The notes: generated from the letters alone by a model not told the origin. Shown: positions 1 through 9,715, numbered from the stretch's first letter. The stretch is DNA of 64,000 nt from JAGWRI01 sp963781765 (GCA_963781765.1 CAWAHC010000016.1:248001-312000), one strand, 5' to 3'. Translations and numbers: made by a program.

Positions 1-947
1 ATCGCGCGCTGTCGATGCAACCCGACGAGCGGCAGGCGCGCATGTCGGCGTTGCGCGACCGGGTACGCACGCACGACGTCCACGCCTGGGTCCACAGCTT
101 TCTCTCGGCGGCCGAGCGGGCGGTGGGACGCGAAGCGTCGCACGCGTCGCCGGTGGACCAGGTGCGCCGCCGGCTCACGCCCTGGCTGGCGGCACGACCG
201 GCGGCGGTGGTGTTTCTGGACTACGACGGCACGCTCACGCCGATCGTGGCCCGTCCCGAGGATGCCCGGTTGTCGCCGCGCGCCCGCGCGGCGCTCGTCC
301 AGGCCGCCCGCAATCCCGCCCTCGACGTGGTGATCGTGTCGGGCCGGTCGCTGGACGACGTGCGCAAGCGTGTGGGGATCCCCGGCATCACGTACGTCGG
401 CGACCACGGCTTCCAGATCGACGGTCCCGGCGTGTCGCTGCGCCACGAGGGGTTGGATCACTATCGGGCCGCGATGGACAGCGCGGCACGGCGGCTGGAG
501 GCGCTCGACGTGCAGGGCGCGCATGTGGAACGGAAGACGGCGACGGTGTCGTATCACGTGCGCCAGGTGAACGCCGAGGAACGCCCCGACGTCGAACGGC
601 GGGCCGAACAGATCTTGCGCCGGCTGCATCTGCGCGTGACGCACGGCAAGATGGTGATCGAAGGGCGGCCACCCCTCGATTGGCACAAGGGACAGGCCGT
701 GCTGTACGTCCTGATGCAGCGACACGGCGCCGACTGGCCGTCGCGCACCCGGGCGCTGTATATCGGCGACGACGTGACGGACGAGGATGCGTTCCTGTCG
801 CTGCGCGGCATTGGGCGCTCGATCCACGTTTCGCCCAATGTGACCACCGCGGCCACCGCGGCGGATTACCGGCTGCCCGATCCCGCGGCGGTGATCCAAC
901 TGCTCCGCTGGCTCGCCGCCGGCGCCTTCACGAGCCCCGGCGGCTGA
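1..947 (+). CDS. otsB: Trehalose-6-phosphate phosphatase part of an OtsA-OtsB fusion (5' truncated)
   Basis: The C-terminal HAD domain should remove phosphate from trehalose 6-phosphate in the cytoplasm. HAD motifs are visible from the ATG at 15: DYDGT near residues 69-73, SGRS near 105-117, a Lys-Gly (HKGQAV) near 226, and GDDVTDEDAF near 249-258. The frame stays open upstream of that ATG to the window edge. Residues 1-40 (MQPDERQARM, HDVHAWVHSFL) resemble the final helices of GT20 trehalose-phosphate synthases rather than a phosphatase start. I therefore read this as the end of a bifunctional synthase-phosphatase whose OtsA part lies outside the window. The phosphatase call is firm; the fusion is inferred from this short tail. 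Confidence 0.85.
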   Translation, partial: RALSMQPDERQARMSALRDRVRTHDVHAWVHSFLSAAERAVGREASHASPVDQVRRRLTPWLAARPAAVVFLDYDGTLTPIVARPEDARLSPRARAALVQAARNPALDVVIVSGRSLDDVRKRVGIPGITYVGDHGFQIDGPGVSLRHEGLDHYRAAMDSAARRLEALDVQGAHVERKTATVSYHVRQVNAEERPDVERRAEQILRRLHLRVTHGKMVIEGRPPLDWHKGQAVLYVLMQRHGADWPSRTRALYIGDDVTDEDAFLSLRGIGRSIHVSPNVTTAATAADYRLPDPAAVIQLLRWLAAGAFTSPGG

Positions 948-957
948 CCGCCGGCCG

Positions 958-1992
958 CTAGGTCTGCTTCATGTAGACCGTGCGGATCGGGAACGGAATC
1001 TCGATGCCCTCCTGCTTGTACCGCGCGTGCAGGGCCTTGATGAATTCGTGCTTGATCAGGTACTGCGCGGTATACTCCTGGCCGCGCAGGATCACCGAGA
1101 AGTTGATGCTCGAGTCGCCGAAGGTGTGATAGCGCGTGAAAGGCTCGTGCGTGGACACGGCCCCCTCCACGGTCCGCTGAATCTCCCGCGCCACGTCGAT
1201 GGTCACGCGTTCGACCATCGCCAGATCCGAGTCGTATGACACGCCGACCTGCACGAGAATCGACTGTTCGGGATCGGGCATCGTGAAGTTCGACGTGACC
1301 GCGGTGGAGAGTTTGGCGTTGGGAACGATCGTGTAGTTGTTGGGCAGTTGGCGAATGGTGGTGTACCGCCAGGTAATGTCGGTGACGAATCCTTCCTCGC
1401 CACTGCTCAGTCGGATGAAGTCTCCCACGCGGACCTGCTTGGAGAGGAGCAGCTGAATGCCGGCGAACAGGTTGGCGAGCGTATCCTGCAGCGCCAGGCC
1501 GACCGCCAACCCACCGACGCCCAACCCGGTGAGCAGCGGCGTGATCGGGATGTCGAGCGCCTGGAGCACCACGAGCGCGCCGAGAACCATCACGCAGGCA
1601 CGCGCGAGGTACGAGATCAGATTGGCCGACGGCAGTTCGGCGTCGGCGGTCCGGGAAGTGACGAAATCCCCGGCGATCAATCCCATCGTCCACGTGGCCG
1701 AGAGAAGCAGCACCACCTTCACGGCGACCTGCGCGACGTGCGCCGCCGACCCCGCAAAACTCGGCACCGTCCCGATACCGACGTGGGCGCCCAGTAGGGC
1801 ACCCCAGAGCAGAATCGGCTTCTCGAGTGCGGCGATCGCCTTGTCGTCCGCCGTGCTCGTCGTGTGCGCGGCTGCCCGGCGGAGCTGCGGGAAGACGAGC
1901 CGGCGCACCACATACGCGGCAACGATCCCCGCGAGCACAAAGCCGAGCACGACGAGATACGGTCCGATCTGCGTCACCAAGCCGTCCATCAT
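958..1992 (-). CDS. MscS-family mechanosensitive channel
   Basis: Small-conductance mechanosensitive channel, 344 aa, in the inner membrane; it would release solutes on hypo-osmotic shock. There are hydrophobic segments near residues 10-30, 60-80 and 95-115. These are followed by the MscS pore helix pattern GLGVGGLAVGLALQDTLAN and the beta-domain start RVGDFIRL. The soluble C-terminal domain follows and the protein is close to the usual length for short MscS proteins. Two ATGs sit in tandem (1992 and 1989). GGAGGG directly abuts the first, so the second may be the real start. It lies last in a minus-strand series after an amidohydrolase and a GNAT gene, and converges on the trehalose gene. 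Confidence 0.9.
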   Translation of the reverse strand: MMDGLVTQIGPYLVVLGFVLAGIVAAYVVRRLVFPQLRRAAAHTTSTADDKAIAALEKPILLWGALLGAHVGIGTVPSFAGSAAHVAQVAVKVVLLLSATWTMGLIAGDFVTSRTADAELPSANLISYLARACVMVLGALVVLQALDIPITPLLTGLGVGGLAVGLALQDTLANLFAGIQLLLSKQVRVGDFIRLSSGEEGFVTDITWRYTTIRQLPNNYTIVPNAKLSTAVTSNFTMPDPEQSILVQVGVSYDSDLAMVERVTIDVAREIQRTVEGAVSTHEPFTRYHTFGDSSINFSVILRGQEYTAQYLIKHEFIKALHARYKQEGIEIPFPIRTVYMKQT

Positions 1993-2024
1993 CCCTCCGA
2001 GAAATCCAGGGTTCCGGGGTTCCG

Positions 2025-2046
2025 GACCCGCGGGTGTTCGCGGGTC
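2025..2046 (-). terminator. Hairpin at the GNAT stop codon
   Basis: A perfect 8-bp inverted repeat (GACCCGCG / CGCGGGTC, 6-nt loop) overlaps the GNAT stop and lies about 30 nt before the MscS start. There is no T-run, so it could be a weak terminator or an mRNA stabiliser. Confidence 0.35.
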
Positions 2047-2755
2047 AACTGATTGCGTGGCGCGCGCGATGCGTCCGCGGCAACAGCGAGCGGGCGCCGA
2101 TCCGGCGACGTCCGTCGAGGGCGCGGAGCATGCGCCGGAAGTTGGGGTCCTTGAGCGGGTTCGACACCCGGTAGGCTCGCCGCCACATGGTATACAGCAG
2201 CCGGCGCACCTCGCCGGCGGACAGCCACCGCCGCCGCGCGCCGATGGGCTCGAAGTACATCACCAACGGCACGCCCTTCTCGGTGCGGTGTAACGCCGGT
2301 TGGTAGTAGGGGAAGTCGAGCGCCAGGGCGTGGTGACGGCTCACGAGGACGCGCAGCCAGGGATTGTCGGCATGGACCTCGCCCACGACGGCCCGAAGCG
2401 CCGTGCCGTTGAGGTCCCGGGCATCACGCGTGAAGCCGCGGACAAGCGCGCGGCGAAGACGGGGGCCGAGGCCGCTGGCCCGTGCGGCCGCATCCACCGC
2501 CACGTAGCCGATCACGCCCACATTGACGTTTCCGAGATACGACCCGCTGGCAGCGCCGATCACGACGCCGTCGCGCTCCGCGACGATGAGGTGCCAGTTG
2601 AGGTCGGTCCAGAGGCCCTGCTCGCGCTCTCGGAGTACCTGCACCCAGGAGCGCCGGGGCATCATCTCGGAGCGGGGAAAGATGCGCCGCAGCAGCGCGT
2701 GCGCCGCCGCGAACGCCGGATCCTTGGCTGAACGAATTTCTCGAACACGGATCAT
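2045..2755 (-). CDS. GNAT-family N-acetyltransferase
   Basis: Predicted acyl-CoA-dependent acetyltransferase of 236 aa; the substrate is unknown. The N-terminal half shows the GNAT pattern, with a central strand VIGYVAVDAAARASGLGPRLRRAL resembling the acetyl-CoA loop (x-x-G-x-G/A). The C-terminal third (YYQPALHRTEKGVPLVMYFEP) carries the usual late strand. The ATG at 2755 is preceded by GGAGG at good spacing. It follows the amidohydrolase gene by 22 nt on the same strand, so the two are probably co-transcribed. Confidence 0.75.
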   Translation of the reverse strand: MIRVREIRSAKDPAFAAAHALLRRIFPRSEMMPRRSWVQVLREREQGLWTDLNWHLIVAERDGVVIGAASGSYLGNVNVGVIGYVAVDAAARASGLGPRLRRALVRGFTRDARDLNGTALRAVVGEVHADNPWLRVLVSRHHALALDFPYYQPALHRTEKGVPLVMYFEPIGARRRWLSAGEVRRLLYTMWRRAYRVSNPLKDPNFRRMLRALDGRRRIGARSLLPRTHRARHAIS

Positions 2756-2777
2756 AGGCCTCCGGGGGAGGAGGGGG

Positions 2778-3602
2778 TCACTCCGCTGGCGCCTCGCGCG
2801 CCGGCAGCGGCAGGCGGAAGAGTCGCCGCGCGTTCTCGTACATGATCTGATGCTTCTGCTCGTCGGTCATCTTGAGTTGCTTCACGAACTCCACATACGA
2901 CTTCATGCCGCAGATGGGCCAGTCGGTGCCGTACAGCAGATAGTTCGGCTCCCCGGCGTAGAGAATAGCTTCCTCGATCTGCCGCTCCATGAAGTCCTCG
3001 AACGCCTCGGTGAACTCGCCAAGCACCAGACCGGAGAAGTCGGTGTATACGTTCTTGTTCTTGTACACCACTTCCATGCAGTCGGTGAGCCAGGGATTCC
3101 CGAGGTGGCAGATCACGAGTTTCACATTGGGGTAGTCGACCGCCACCTCGTCCACTTCCAGCGGATGTGAATATTTGAGCTTCCCCTTCGGGCTGTACGT
3201 GTCGCCGCTGTGGATCATCACCGGCACGTCGAATTCCTCGGCCAGATCGTAGACGACGCGGAGCCGCGGATCATGTGGATAGAACGGCTCGTAGCCCGGG
3301 TACAGCTTCAGGCCCACCACCAGCCGGTCCTTGAGAAAGTCCGCCATCTCCCGCAGGTCGCGTTCCTTGTAGTGCGTGTAGCTGATGCCCGCCACCACGC
3401 TCAGGTTCTTGACCTGCTCCACGGCCCGTACCACTTCGGCCGTACTCGGCCGATTGGGATTCACCACATAGCTGGTGAGCACGATGGAGTGGTCGACCCC
3501 GGCCTCCGCCATCGCCCCCTGCAGCTTGTCGAGACTCTCATCGAGCGAAACGGCAACCTGATCGTGGTAGTTGTTGAGGTGGACGTGACAATCAATGATC
3601 AT
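2778..3602 (-). CDS. TIM-barrel metal-dependent amidohydrolase (amidohydrolase 2 type)
   Basis: Cytoplasmic hydrolase or decarboxylase-like enzyme of 274 aa from the amidohydrolase 2 family. The metal-binding HxH motif is at residues 6-8 (DCHVHL). Further expected elements are VMIHSGDT, VICHLGNPW and YGTDWPI, which supply the later His and Asp ligands. No signal peptide is present. The start has GAGGAG just upstream. It is the first gene of the minus-strand set amidohydrolase, GNAT, MscS, and is divergent from the GH2 gene. The substrate cannot be told from sequence. Confidence 0.8.
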   Translation of the reverse strand: MIIDCHVHLNNYHDQVAVSLDESLDKLQGAMAEAGVDHSIVLTSYVVNPNRPSTAEVVRAVEQVKNLSVVAGISYTHYKERDLREMADFLKDRLVVGLKLYPGYEPFYPHDPRLRVVYDLAEEFDVPVMIHSGDTYSPKGKLKYSHPLEVDEVAVDYPNVKLVICHLGNPWLTDCMEVVYKNKNVYTDFSGLVLGEFTEAFEDFMERQIEEAILYAGEPNYLLYGTDWPICGMKSYVEFVKQLKMTDEQKHQIMYENARRLFRLPLPAREAPAE

Positions 3603-3799
3603 CGCTCTCCTCGTAGCGCCGCCGGCCGTAGAGTGGGCGGCGCGATGCCGCCGATTGCGCGCCCGCGCATGCGGGCGCGATCACACTGGCGGGTCGGGTG
3701 GATCAGACAGAGATTCGGAATGTTGGACGGCAGGCGCTGACCGCGCCCGTGTATGCAACCTAACGCATCGGGCGCCCAAACGATCGTACGCGGAGACGA

Positions 3800-6313
3800 A
3801 TGATGCGGACCTGGTCACGACGTGACATGTTGAAGAGCGGTCTCCTGGCCGCCGGCGCGGTCATGATCCCCGACGACGCCTTCGCGCCCACCGCGAGGCC
3901 CGTCGACGCCGACGATCCGACGGCCCCCGCGCTCGCCCCGCTGAGCGCCGCGACGCATATCCGCGACCGGCTGCTGCTCGATTTCGACTGGCGCTTTCAC
4001 CTCGGGCATGCGGCCGACCCGGCGCAGGACTTCGGATTCGGACGCGGCAACGACGGCATTTTCGCCAAGACCGGATACTTCTTCCGGCCGGCCAGTCCCA
4101 AGTTCGACGCCGGCGACTGGCGGGCCGTCGATCTTCCACACGATTGGGTCGTCGAGCTCCCGTTCGTGAACGATCCGGAACTCACCTCACACGGGTTCAA
4201 GCCCGTGGGCCGCGCCTATCCCGCCTCCAGCGTCGGTTGGTACCGCAAGACGTTCACGATTCCCGCCGCCGACGCCGGCCGGCGGCTGTCGCTCGAGTTC
4301 GACGGCGTGTACCGCAACTGCATCGTTACACTGAACGGTGTGTACCTCACCACGGCACTCAGCGGATATGTGCCCTTCCGCGTGGACGTGACCGACTTCG
4401 TCCGCTACGGGAGTGAGAACGTGCTCGTGGTGCGGGTGGACGCCACGGAGAACGAAGGCTGGTTCTACGAGGGCGCCGGGATCTACCGGCACGTGTGGCT
4501 GGTGAAGACGGCGCCGGTGCACGTGCCGCAGTGGGGCACGTTCGTGACGTCGGAGATGCGCGGCACGCAGGCGCGGCTGCGACTCCAGACGACCGTGGTC
4601 AACGACGCCGACGCCGACGCCGTGTGCCGCGTGGTATCGCGCGTGGTCGATGCCGCGGGGACCGAGCATGCCAGCGCCGTGGCCGGAAACGTGCGCGTCC
4701 CGGCGCGGGGCCGCACGACGGTCGATCAGACGACGACGATCCCCCAGCCAGAACTCTGGTCCATCGAATCGCCGCACCGCTATCGCCTGGTGACGACCAT
4801 CGAAGTGGCCGGAACGCCGGTGGACGACTTCGAAACCACCTTCGGCGTGCGCACGATGCACTTCGACGCCGACCGCGGGTTCTTCCTCAACGGGCAGCAC
4901 GTGGAACTCAAGGGCACGTGCAACCATCAGGATCACGCCGGCGTGGGATCTGCCCTTCCCGACCGCCTGCAGTACTACCGCATCGCGCGCCTCAAGGCGA
5001 TGGGGTGCAACGCGTATCGCACGTCGCACAACCCGCCGACCCCGGAGCTGCTCGACGCCTGCGACCGGCTGGGCATGCTCGTGCTCGATGAGACGCGCAT
5101 GTTCTCGTCGAGCCCCGAGGGCCTGAGCCAGTTCGAGCGGCTCATGCGGCGCGACCGCAACCATCCCAGCGTGTTCTGCTGGTCGATCGGGAATGAGGAG
5201 CCGCTGCAGGGCACCGACGAGGGTGCGCGCATGGCGGCGAGCATGAAGCGCCTCGCCCGGCGGCTCGACCCGACGCGTCCGATTACCGAGGCGATGAATG
5301 GCTCGTGGGGCAAGGGGCTCTCGGCGGTGGTGGACGTGCAGGGCTTCAACTATGGCGATGGGAAGCGCATCGATGCCTTCCATACTGCGTTCCCCAAGCA
5401 GTGGTCGATGGGCACCGAAACGGCCAGCACGGTCTCGACGCGCGGCATCTATACCAACGACACGACGCGCGGGTACGTGGAGGCATACGACACGCAATTC
5501 CCGCCCTGGGCGACGACCGCGGAGAACTGGTGGACCACGTACGCGGCGCGTCCATTCCTGGCCGGAGGATTCGCGTGGACCGGGTTCGACTACCGCGGCG
5601 AACCGACGCCGTACGCCTGGCCGTGCATCAACTCCCACTTCGGCATCCTGGACACCTGCGGATTCCCCAAGGACAACTTCTATTACTACCAGGCGTGGTG
5701 GGGCACCGAGCCAATGGTCCACCTCTTCCCGCACTGGAACTGGCCGGGAACGGAAGGCGAGGACGTCCGCGTCTGGGTCCACAGCAACGCCGAGCAGGTG
5801 GAACTGTTCCTCAACGAGAAGAGCCTGGGCCGGCAGCCGGTGCAGCCGAACCGGCACCTCGAGTGGCACGTGGCCTACCAGCCGGGCACCCTCGTAGCCC
5901 GCGGCTACCGGAACGGCCGCGTGATCGCCACCGACCGACGGGAGACGACCGGCGCGCCGGCGCGGATCGTCCTCGCGCCGGATCGTGCGACCATCGATGC
6001 CGACGGGGAAGACGTTTCGGTGGTGGCGGTACGCGTGGTGGACGCGCAGGGACGAACAGTCCCGGTGGCCAACGAGGAGATCGAGTTCACAGTGACCGGC
6101 AACGGGCGCCTGATCGGCCTCGGCAACGGCGACCCCAGCGACCACGCCGCCGACAAGGGCACGGTGCGGCGCGTGTTCAACGGGCTCTGCATGGCGATCG
6201 TGCAGGCGACCAAGACGGCGGGCGATCTGCACGTGCAGGCCTCGGCGCCAAGCCTGGCCCCGGCGACCGCCGTGGTGCACTGCTCCCCGGCAACGCCGCG
6301 GCCCTCGGTGTGA
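3800..6313 (+). CDS. Tat-exported glycoside hydrolase family 2 (beta-galactosidase-like)
   Basis: Retaining beta-glycosidase of 837 aa, probably periplasmic. The N terminus RTWSRRDMLKSGLLAAGAV is a twin-arginine signal. Next come the GH2 sugar-binding jelly roll (residues about 50-230, DLPHDW and SVGWYRKTF), an Ig-like domain (about 235-350) and the TIM barrel. The acid/base Glu is in GNEEP near residue 464 and the nucleophile Glu in MGTETAST near 539. C-terminal domains resemble the DUF4982 and Ig-like domains of many GH2 enzymes (LNEKSLGRQPV; DADGEDVSVVAVRVVDAQG). An SD-like GGAG precedes the tandem ATGs. Substrate could be a beta-galactoside, beta-glucuronide or beta-mannoside; galactosidase is only the family default. 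Confidence 0.88.
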   Translation: MMRTWSRRDMLKSGLLAAGAVMIPDDAFAPTARPVDADDPTAPALAPLSAATHIRDRLLLDFDWRFHLGHAADPAQDFGFGRGNDGIFAKTGYFFRPASPKFDAGDWRAVDLPHDWVVELPFVNDPELTSHGFKPVGRAYPASSVGWYRKTFTIPAADAGRRLSLEFDGVYRNCIVTLNGVYLTTALSGYVPFRVDVTDFVRYGSENVLVVRVDATENEGWFYEGAGIYRHVWLVKTAPVHVPQWGTFVTSEMRGTQARLRLQTTVVNDADADAVCRVVSRVVDAAGTEHASAVAGNVRVPARGRTTVDQTTTIPQPELWSIESPHRYRLVTTIEVAGTPVDDFETTFGVRTMHFDADRGFFLNGQHVELKGTCNHQDHAGVGSALPDRLQYYRIARLKAMGCNAYRTSHNPPTPELLDACDRLGMLVLDETRMFSSSPEGLSQFERLMRRDRNHPSVFCWSIGNEEPLQGTDEGARMAASMKRLARRLDPTRPITEAMNGSWGKGLSAVVDVQGFNYGDGKRIDAFHTAFPKQWSMGTETASTVSTRGIYTNDTTRGYVEAYDTQFPPWATTAENWWTTYAARPFLAGGFAWTGFDYRGEPTPYAWPCINSHFGILDTCGFPKDNFYYYQAWWGTEPMVHLFPHWNWPGTEGEDVRVWVHSNAEQVELFLNEKSLGRQPVQPNRHLEWHVAYQPGTLVARGYRNGRVIATDRRETTGAPARIVLAPDRATIDADGEDVSVVAVRVVDAQGRTVPVANEEIEFTVTGNGRLIGLGNGDPSDHAADKGTVRRVFNGLCMAIVQATKTAGDLHVQASAPSLAPATAVVHCSPATPRPSV

Positions 6314-6343
6314 CGGCCGCGGCGACCGACTGGGAACCGCGCG

Positions 6344-6763
6344 CTACTCGGAGTAGAGCTTGCCCCCCACGAGGGCGCCGATGCTCAGGTTCACGAACGT
6401 GATGCACGCCATGAGCAGCCAGAGGTGCATGGTCATCATGCCCATCGTGTGGAACATGCTGAACGCAAACGCCGAGATCAGCCAGACGAAGAACGCCGAC
6501 ATCAGCGCGTTGCGCGGTCCGGGGCCGTAGCGCGGCCGCATGGCGGCGTACAGCCACACGAGCGCGATGCCCATCAGAAAGTCGAGAACGATGCTCGTGG
6601 CCATCGCGCGGGACGTGGACATCGCCGCCGTCAGCGACGGGTTCACCGCATCCATCGCCGAGGCCAGCTGCGTGCCGACGATGTAGCTGTAGCTCACGAA
6701 GTCGAGCACGTTCAGGACCAGGCCGGCCACGAGCCCGGCGACAACGATTTTCTGGCGATTCAT
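6344..6763 (-). CDS. Small four-helix membrane protein, function unknown
   Basis: Protein of 139 aa with about four hydrophobic stretches: KIVVAGLVAGLVLNVLDFV, ATSIVLDFLMGIALVWLY, ALMSAFFVWLISAFAF and LWLLMACITFVNLSIGALVGG. Its third segment is rich in Met and His (MFHTMGMMTMHLW). I chose the ATG at 6763 because GGAGGA lies 5 nt upstream; an in-frame extension to 6802 has no such site. It converges on the GH2 gene with a 30-nt gap. No family name is recognised. Confidence 0.7.
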   Translation of the reverse strand: MNRQKIVVAGLVAGLVLNVLDFVSYSYIVGTQLASAMDAVNPSLTAAMSTSRAMATSIVLDFLMGIALVWLYAAMRPRYGPGPRNALMSAFFVWLISAFAFSMFHTMGMMTMHLWLLMACITFVNLSIGALVGGKLYSE

Positions 6764-6865
6764 GGGTCCTCCGATGGCGGATAGGATGAGGGGGAACCGC
6801 AACAGCCGCTCGAGGAACGCCCCCTACAATACCGGTCGCCCGGACGATGTGCCAGCCGAGGCCGG

Positions 6866-8278
6866 CTATCCCACCGCCGCCTCACGCATCAGATCCCACA
6901 GCGCCGCCACGTGCTCGCGCTCCGTCGGTTCGGCGCCAATCGAGACCCGCGCCATCCATCGACCGTCGAGCATCGAGGGTGTGAGGTAGGCATCCCCCGA
7001 CCGATTCACCCGATCCACCCAGTCGAGCGTGTGCCGGTCGAGGGCATCACCCTCGACCCCCGGCGGCTCGTGCCGCAGACACACGGTCTGCAGAGCCACC
7101 GGCGCAAGTACGCGCCAGTGCGGCTCGGCGCGCACGTGGCGTTCGAGCCATTGGGCGTTGTCGAGGTCCCGGCGAATCCTCGCCTGCAGCCCGGCCACTC
7201 CCTGCTCGCGGATCAGAAACCAGAGCTTGAGGGCGCGGAACCGCCGTCCGAGCGGGATGCCCCAGTCACGGTAGTTCTTCACGCGTCCGTCGGCGGCACT
7301 CTGTAGGTAGCTGGGGTTGGTGGACATCACGCGCACCAGATGCTCGACGTCCTTCACGTAGTAGAGCGAGCAGTCGAACACGACGCCCAACCACTTGTGG
7401 GGGTTCAGCACCACCGAATCCGCACCCTCGATCCCGTCCCAGAGGGCGCGCATTTCGGGCAGGATCATCGCCGAGCCGGCCATCGCCGCGTCGACGTGCA
7501 GCCAGAGCCCGTGTTCACGCGTCAGGGCGGCGATCTCGCGGATGGGATCGACCGCCGTGGTGCCGGTGGTGCCGGTGGTCGCGACCACGGCGCAGGGCAC
7601 GCGCCCCTCGGCGATGTCCGCCGCAATCATGCCGCGGAGCGCGTCGGCGCGCATGGCGTACGCATCGTCGTGCGGCACCTGGCGCACGTTGTCGCGACCG
7701 AATCCCGCGAGCAGCGCCGCCTTGTCCACCGAACTGTGGGCGTGGGCCGACACGTACACTGTGAGCGGCCGATCGGCGTCCTGCAGCCCGCCGCGGACCA
7801 GGGCGTAGCCGGTGCTCCGCTCGCGGGCGCAGACCAGCGCCACCAACGTGCTCGAGGACGCCGTGTCCTGGATGACGCCGCTCCAGGCCTCGGAGAGCCC
7901 CACCATCTGCCGCATCCAGTCGGTGACCACCTCTTCCAGTTCGGTGAGGGCGGGCGAGGACTGCCACGAGAGCCCGAGCACCGAGAGCCCACTGCTCAGG
8001 TAGTCGCCCAGCACGCTGGCCAACGATCCGGCGCCCGGGAAGAAGCCGAAGAACTTCGGTGACTGCCAATTGGTGATGCCGGGGACGATGATGCGGTCGA
8101 AGTCGCGGAGCATCGCGTCGAACGACTCGCCCTGCTCCGGCGGCGATGCCGGCAGCTGCGCCCTGATCTCGCCCGGTGCCGTGCGGGCCATCACCGGCCG
8201 ATCGGCGATGGTGGCACGGTAGTTGGCCACCCAGTCGACGACGGCCTTGGCGTTGGTGGTGAAGTCGGAAGGATTCAT
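6866..8278 (-). CDS. Pyridoxal-dependent (aromatic amino acid-type) decarboxylase
   Basis: PLP enzyme of the group II decarboxylase family, 470 aa, decarboxylating an aromatic or related amino acid in the cytoplasm. Diagnostic features are SPKFFGFFPGAGSLASVLGD near residues 70-90, HVDAAMAGSAMILPE (the Asp that contacts the PLP nitrogen) and LNPHKWLG with the PLP-binding Lys near residue 295. Length matches aromatic-L-amino-acid decarboxylases. It lies 60 nt downstream of another PLP enzyme on the same strand, so an operon is likely. The upstream SD is weak. Tyrosine, tryptophan and DOPA cannot be distinguished here. Confidence 0.88.
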   Translation of the reverse strand: MNPSDFTTNAKAVVDWVANYRATIADRPVMARTAPGEIRAQLPASPPEQGESFDAMLRDFDRIIVPGITNWQSPKFFGFFPGAGSLASVLGDYLSSGLSVLGLSWQSSPALTELEEVVTDWMRQMVGLSEAWSGVIQDTASSSTLVALVCARERSTGYALVRGGLQDADRPLTVYVSAHAHSSVDKAALLAGFGRDNVRQVPHDDAYAMRADALRGMIAADIAEGRVPCAVVATTGTTGTTAVDPIREIAALTREHGLWLHVDAAMAGSAMILPEMRALWDGIEGADSVVLNPHKWLGVVFDCSLYYVKDVEHLVRVMSTNPSYLQSAADGRVKNYRDWGIPLGRRFRALKLWFLIREQGVAGLQARIRRDLDNAQWLERHVRAEPHWRVLAPVALQTVCLRHEPPGVEGDALDRHTLDWVDRVNRSGDAYLTPSMLDGRWMARVSIGAEPTEREHVAALWDLMREAAVG

Positions 8279-8338
8279 GGCCGGGGGAGCGTTGGGCGTG
8301 GGGGATGGACGGATCGTCGAACGGTCGGCCGGCGTCGC

Positions 8339-9715
8339 CTAGGTCGGGCGCGCCGCGATCTCCTCGATCGCCACGCCGAGCCGCCGGATGTCGTCGGAGT
8401 TGCTGGCCATGCCGACCGACGCGCGCACGGCGCCGACGGCGATGTCGGCCCCCATGCATTCCGCAAAGCGTTCGAGCGTGAAGCCCTGCGCGGTGGCCCG
8501 GAAGCACCGCGCCGCCTCGTCGGCGGGAAGGTCGAACGCCCGCTCGCCGGCGCCGGGGTTACAGAAGCAGCCGCCGCGCACCGAAATGCCCGCCCTGCTG
8601 GCGCGATCCTCGACGACGGCGTACGACACGGGACGGCCCGCTGCGTCGAGCACGTTGAACGCCACGGTGCCACCGCGACGGTCCACGGTCGGCGGGCCAT
8701 ACACCACCACCATCGGATTTCCATTCGCGTGCCGCAGCGACGTCAGCACCTGCAGCAGCTCTCCGGCGAGTTGCTGCACGTGCTCCGCGAGCCGGTCGAT
8801 GCCCAACTGCTCCATGAACTCCAGCCCGGGCACGAGGGCGGCGAGTCCGAGAAAATCGGGAGTGCCGTCCTCGAACGCCTCGGATCCCGCCCGGAGCTGA
8901 TGCATGTCGTTCTGCACCGACGCGAAGTCCACCGTGCCCCCCGCGAACCAGGGGCGCCGCAGCCTGGCCAGCGCCGTTCGCCGCGCCACGAGCGCGCCGA
9001 CGCCCGTGGGATAGCCGAACACCTTATAGAAAGACACGACCGTGAAGTCCGCCGGCACCTCTCGCAGGCTCAGCCGGTTGGTTGGCACGAACGCGGCGGC
9101 ATCCAGGAGGACGTCGAAGCCAAGGCCCTTCGCCGCCTGGACCAGGTCCAGCGCGTGCTTGACGCCGGTGAAATTGGACTGCGCCGGATAGGCAAAGAGC
9201 CCGGCCCGCGCACCCGCCCCCCGGGCGGCCGCACGCAGCGCCGGTTCCGGATCGTCCATCCGGAGCGCCGCGTCGAGCGGCAGATAGGTCGTGCGCGCGC
9301 CGGCCCTGCGCGCGAATTCCCGAACCCCGTTCACCGAGTTGTGGTTGTCCTCGGCGAGCACGTATGCGCCGCCCGACGCGAACGGATAGCTCTCGCCGAC
9401 CAGTTTGATGGCGCCGGAGGCGTTGGTCGTGAAGACCACCGCGTACTCCTCCGGCGGCGCGTCCATGAACCGGAGCACGGCACTCCGCGCCCGCTCCACC
9501 ACGGACGTGCTCGTCTCGGATGCCTGGTGCCGGGAGTGCGGATTCCCGAACACGGTCTCGCGCAGCATCGCCGTGTGTCGTTCGAGCAGGCTCTCCGGAT
9601 AGAGGCCGCTCCCGGTGTAGTCGAGATACGCGTGGCGGTGTCGGTCGAGGCGCGAGAATTCCCGGCGTCGCAGGTCGGCAAAGAAGGGGGGGCTCTGGAC
9701 GGCGTTGTTCGGCAT
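8339..9715 (-). CDS. Class V aminotransferase, molybdenum-cofactor-sulfurase/cysteine-desulfurase-like
   Basis: Fold-type I PLP enzyme of 458 aa. The segments YLDYTGSGLYP, TTNASGAIKLV, HNSVNGVREFA and VLLDAAAFVP are in the order seen in NifS/SufS and eukaryotic MOCOS. The PLP Lys is in SFYKVFGYPTGVGAL near residue 228, a string closest to the MOCOS type. A Cys-containing loop (RGGCFCNPGAGE) near the C terminus could carry persulfide. There is no MOSC domain. The ATG at 9715 gives the family's usual N terminus; longer in-frame extensions read through a terminator hairpin and are unlikely. It leads into the decarboxylase gene. Confidence 0.82.
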   Translation of the reverse strand: MPNNAVQSPPFFADLRRREFSRLDRHRHAYLDYTGSGLYPESLLERHTAMLRETVFGNPHSRHQASETSTSVVERARSAVLRFMDAPPEEYAVVFTTNASGAIKLVGESYPFASGGAYVLAEDNHNSVNGVREFARRAGARTTYLPLDAALRMDDPEPALRAAARGAGARAGLFAYPAQSNFTGVKHALDLVQAAKGLGFDVLLDAAAFVPTNRLSLREVPADFTVVSFYKVFGYPTGVGALVARRTALARLRRPWFAGGTVDFASVQNDMHQLRAGSEAFEDGTPDFLGLAALVPGLEFMEQLGIDRLAEHVQQLAGELLQVLTSLRHANGNPMVVVYGPPTVDRRGGTVAFNVLDAAGRPVSYAVVEDRASRAGISVRGGCFCNPGAGERAFDLPADEAARCFRATAQGFTLERFAECMGADIAVGAVRASVGMASNSDDIRRLGVAIEEIAARPT

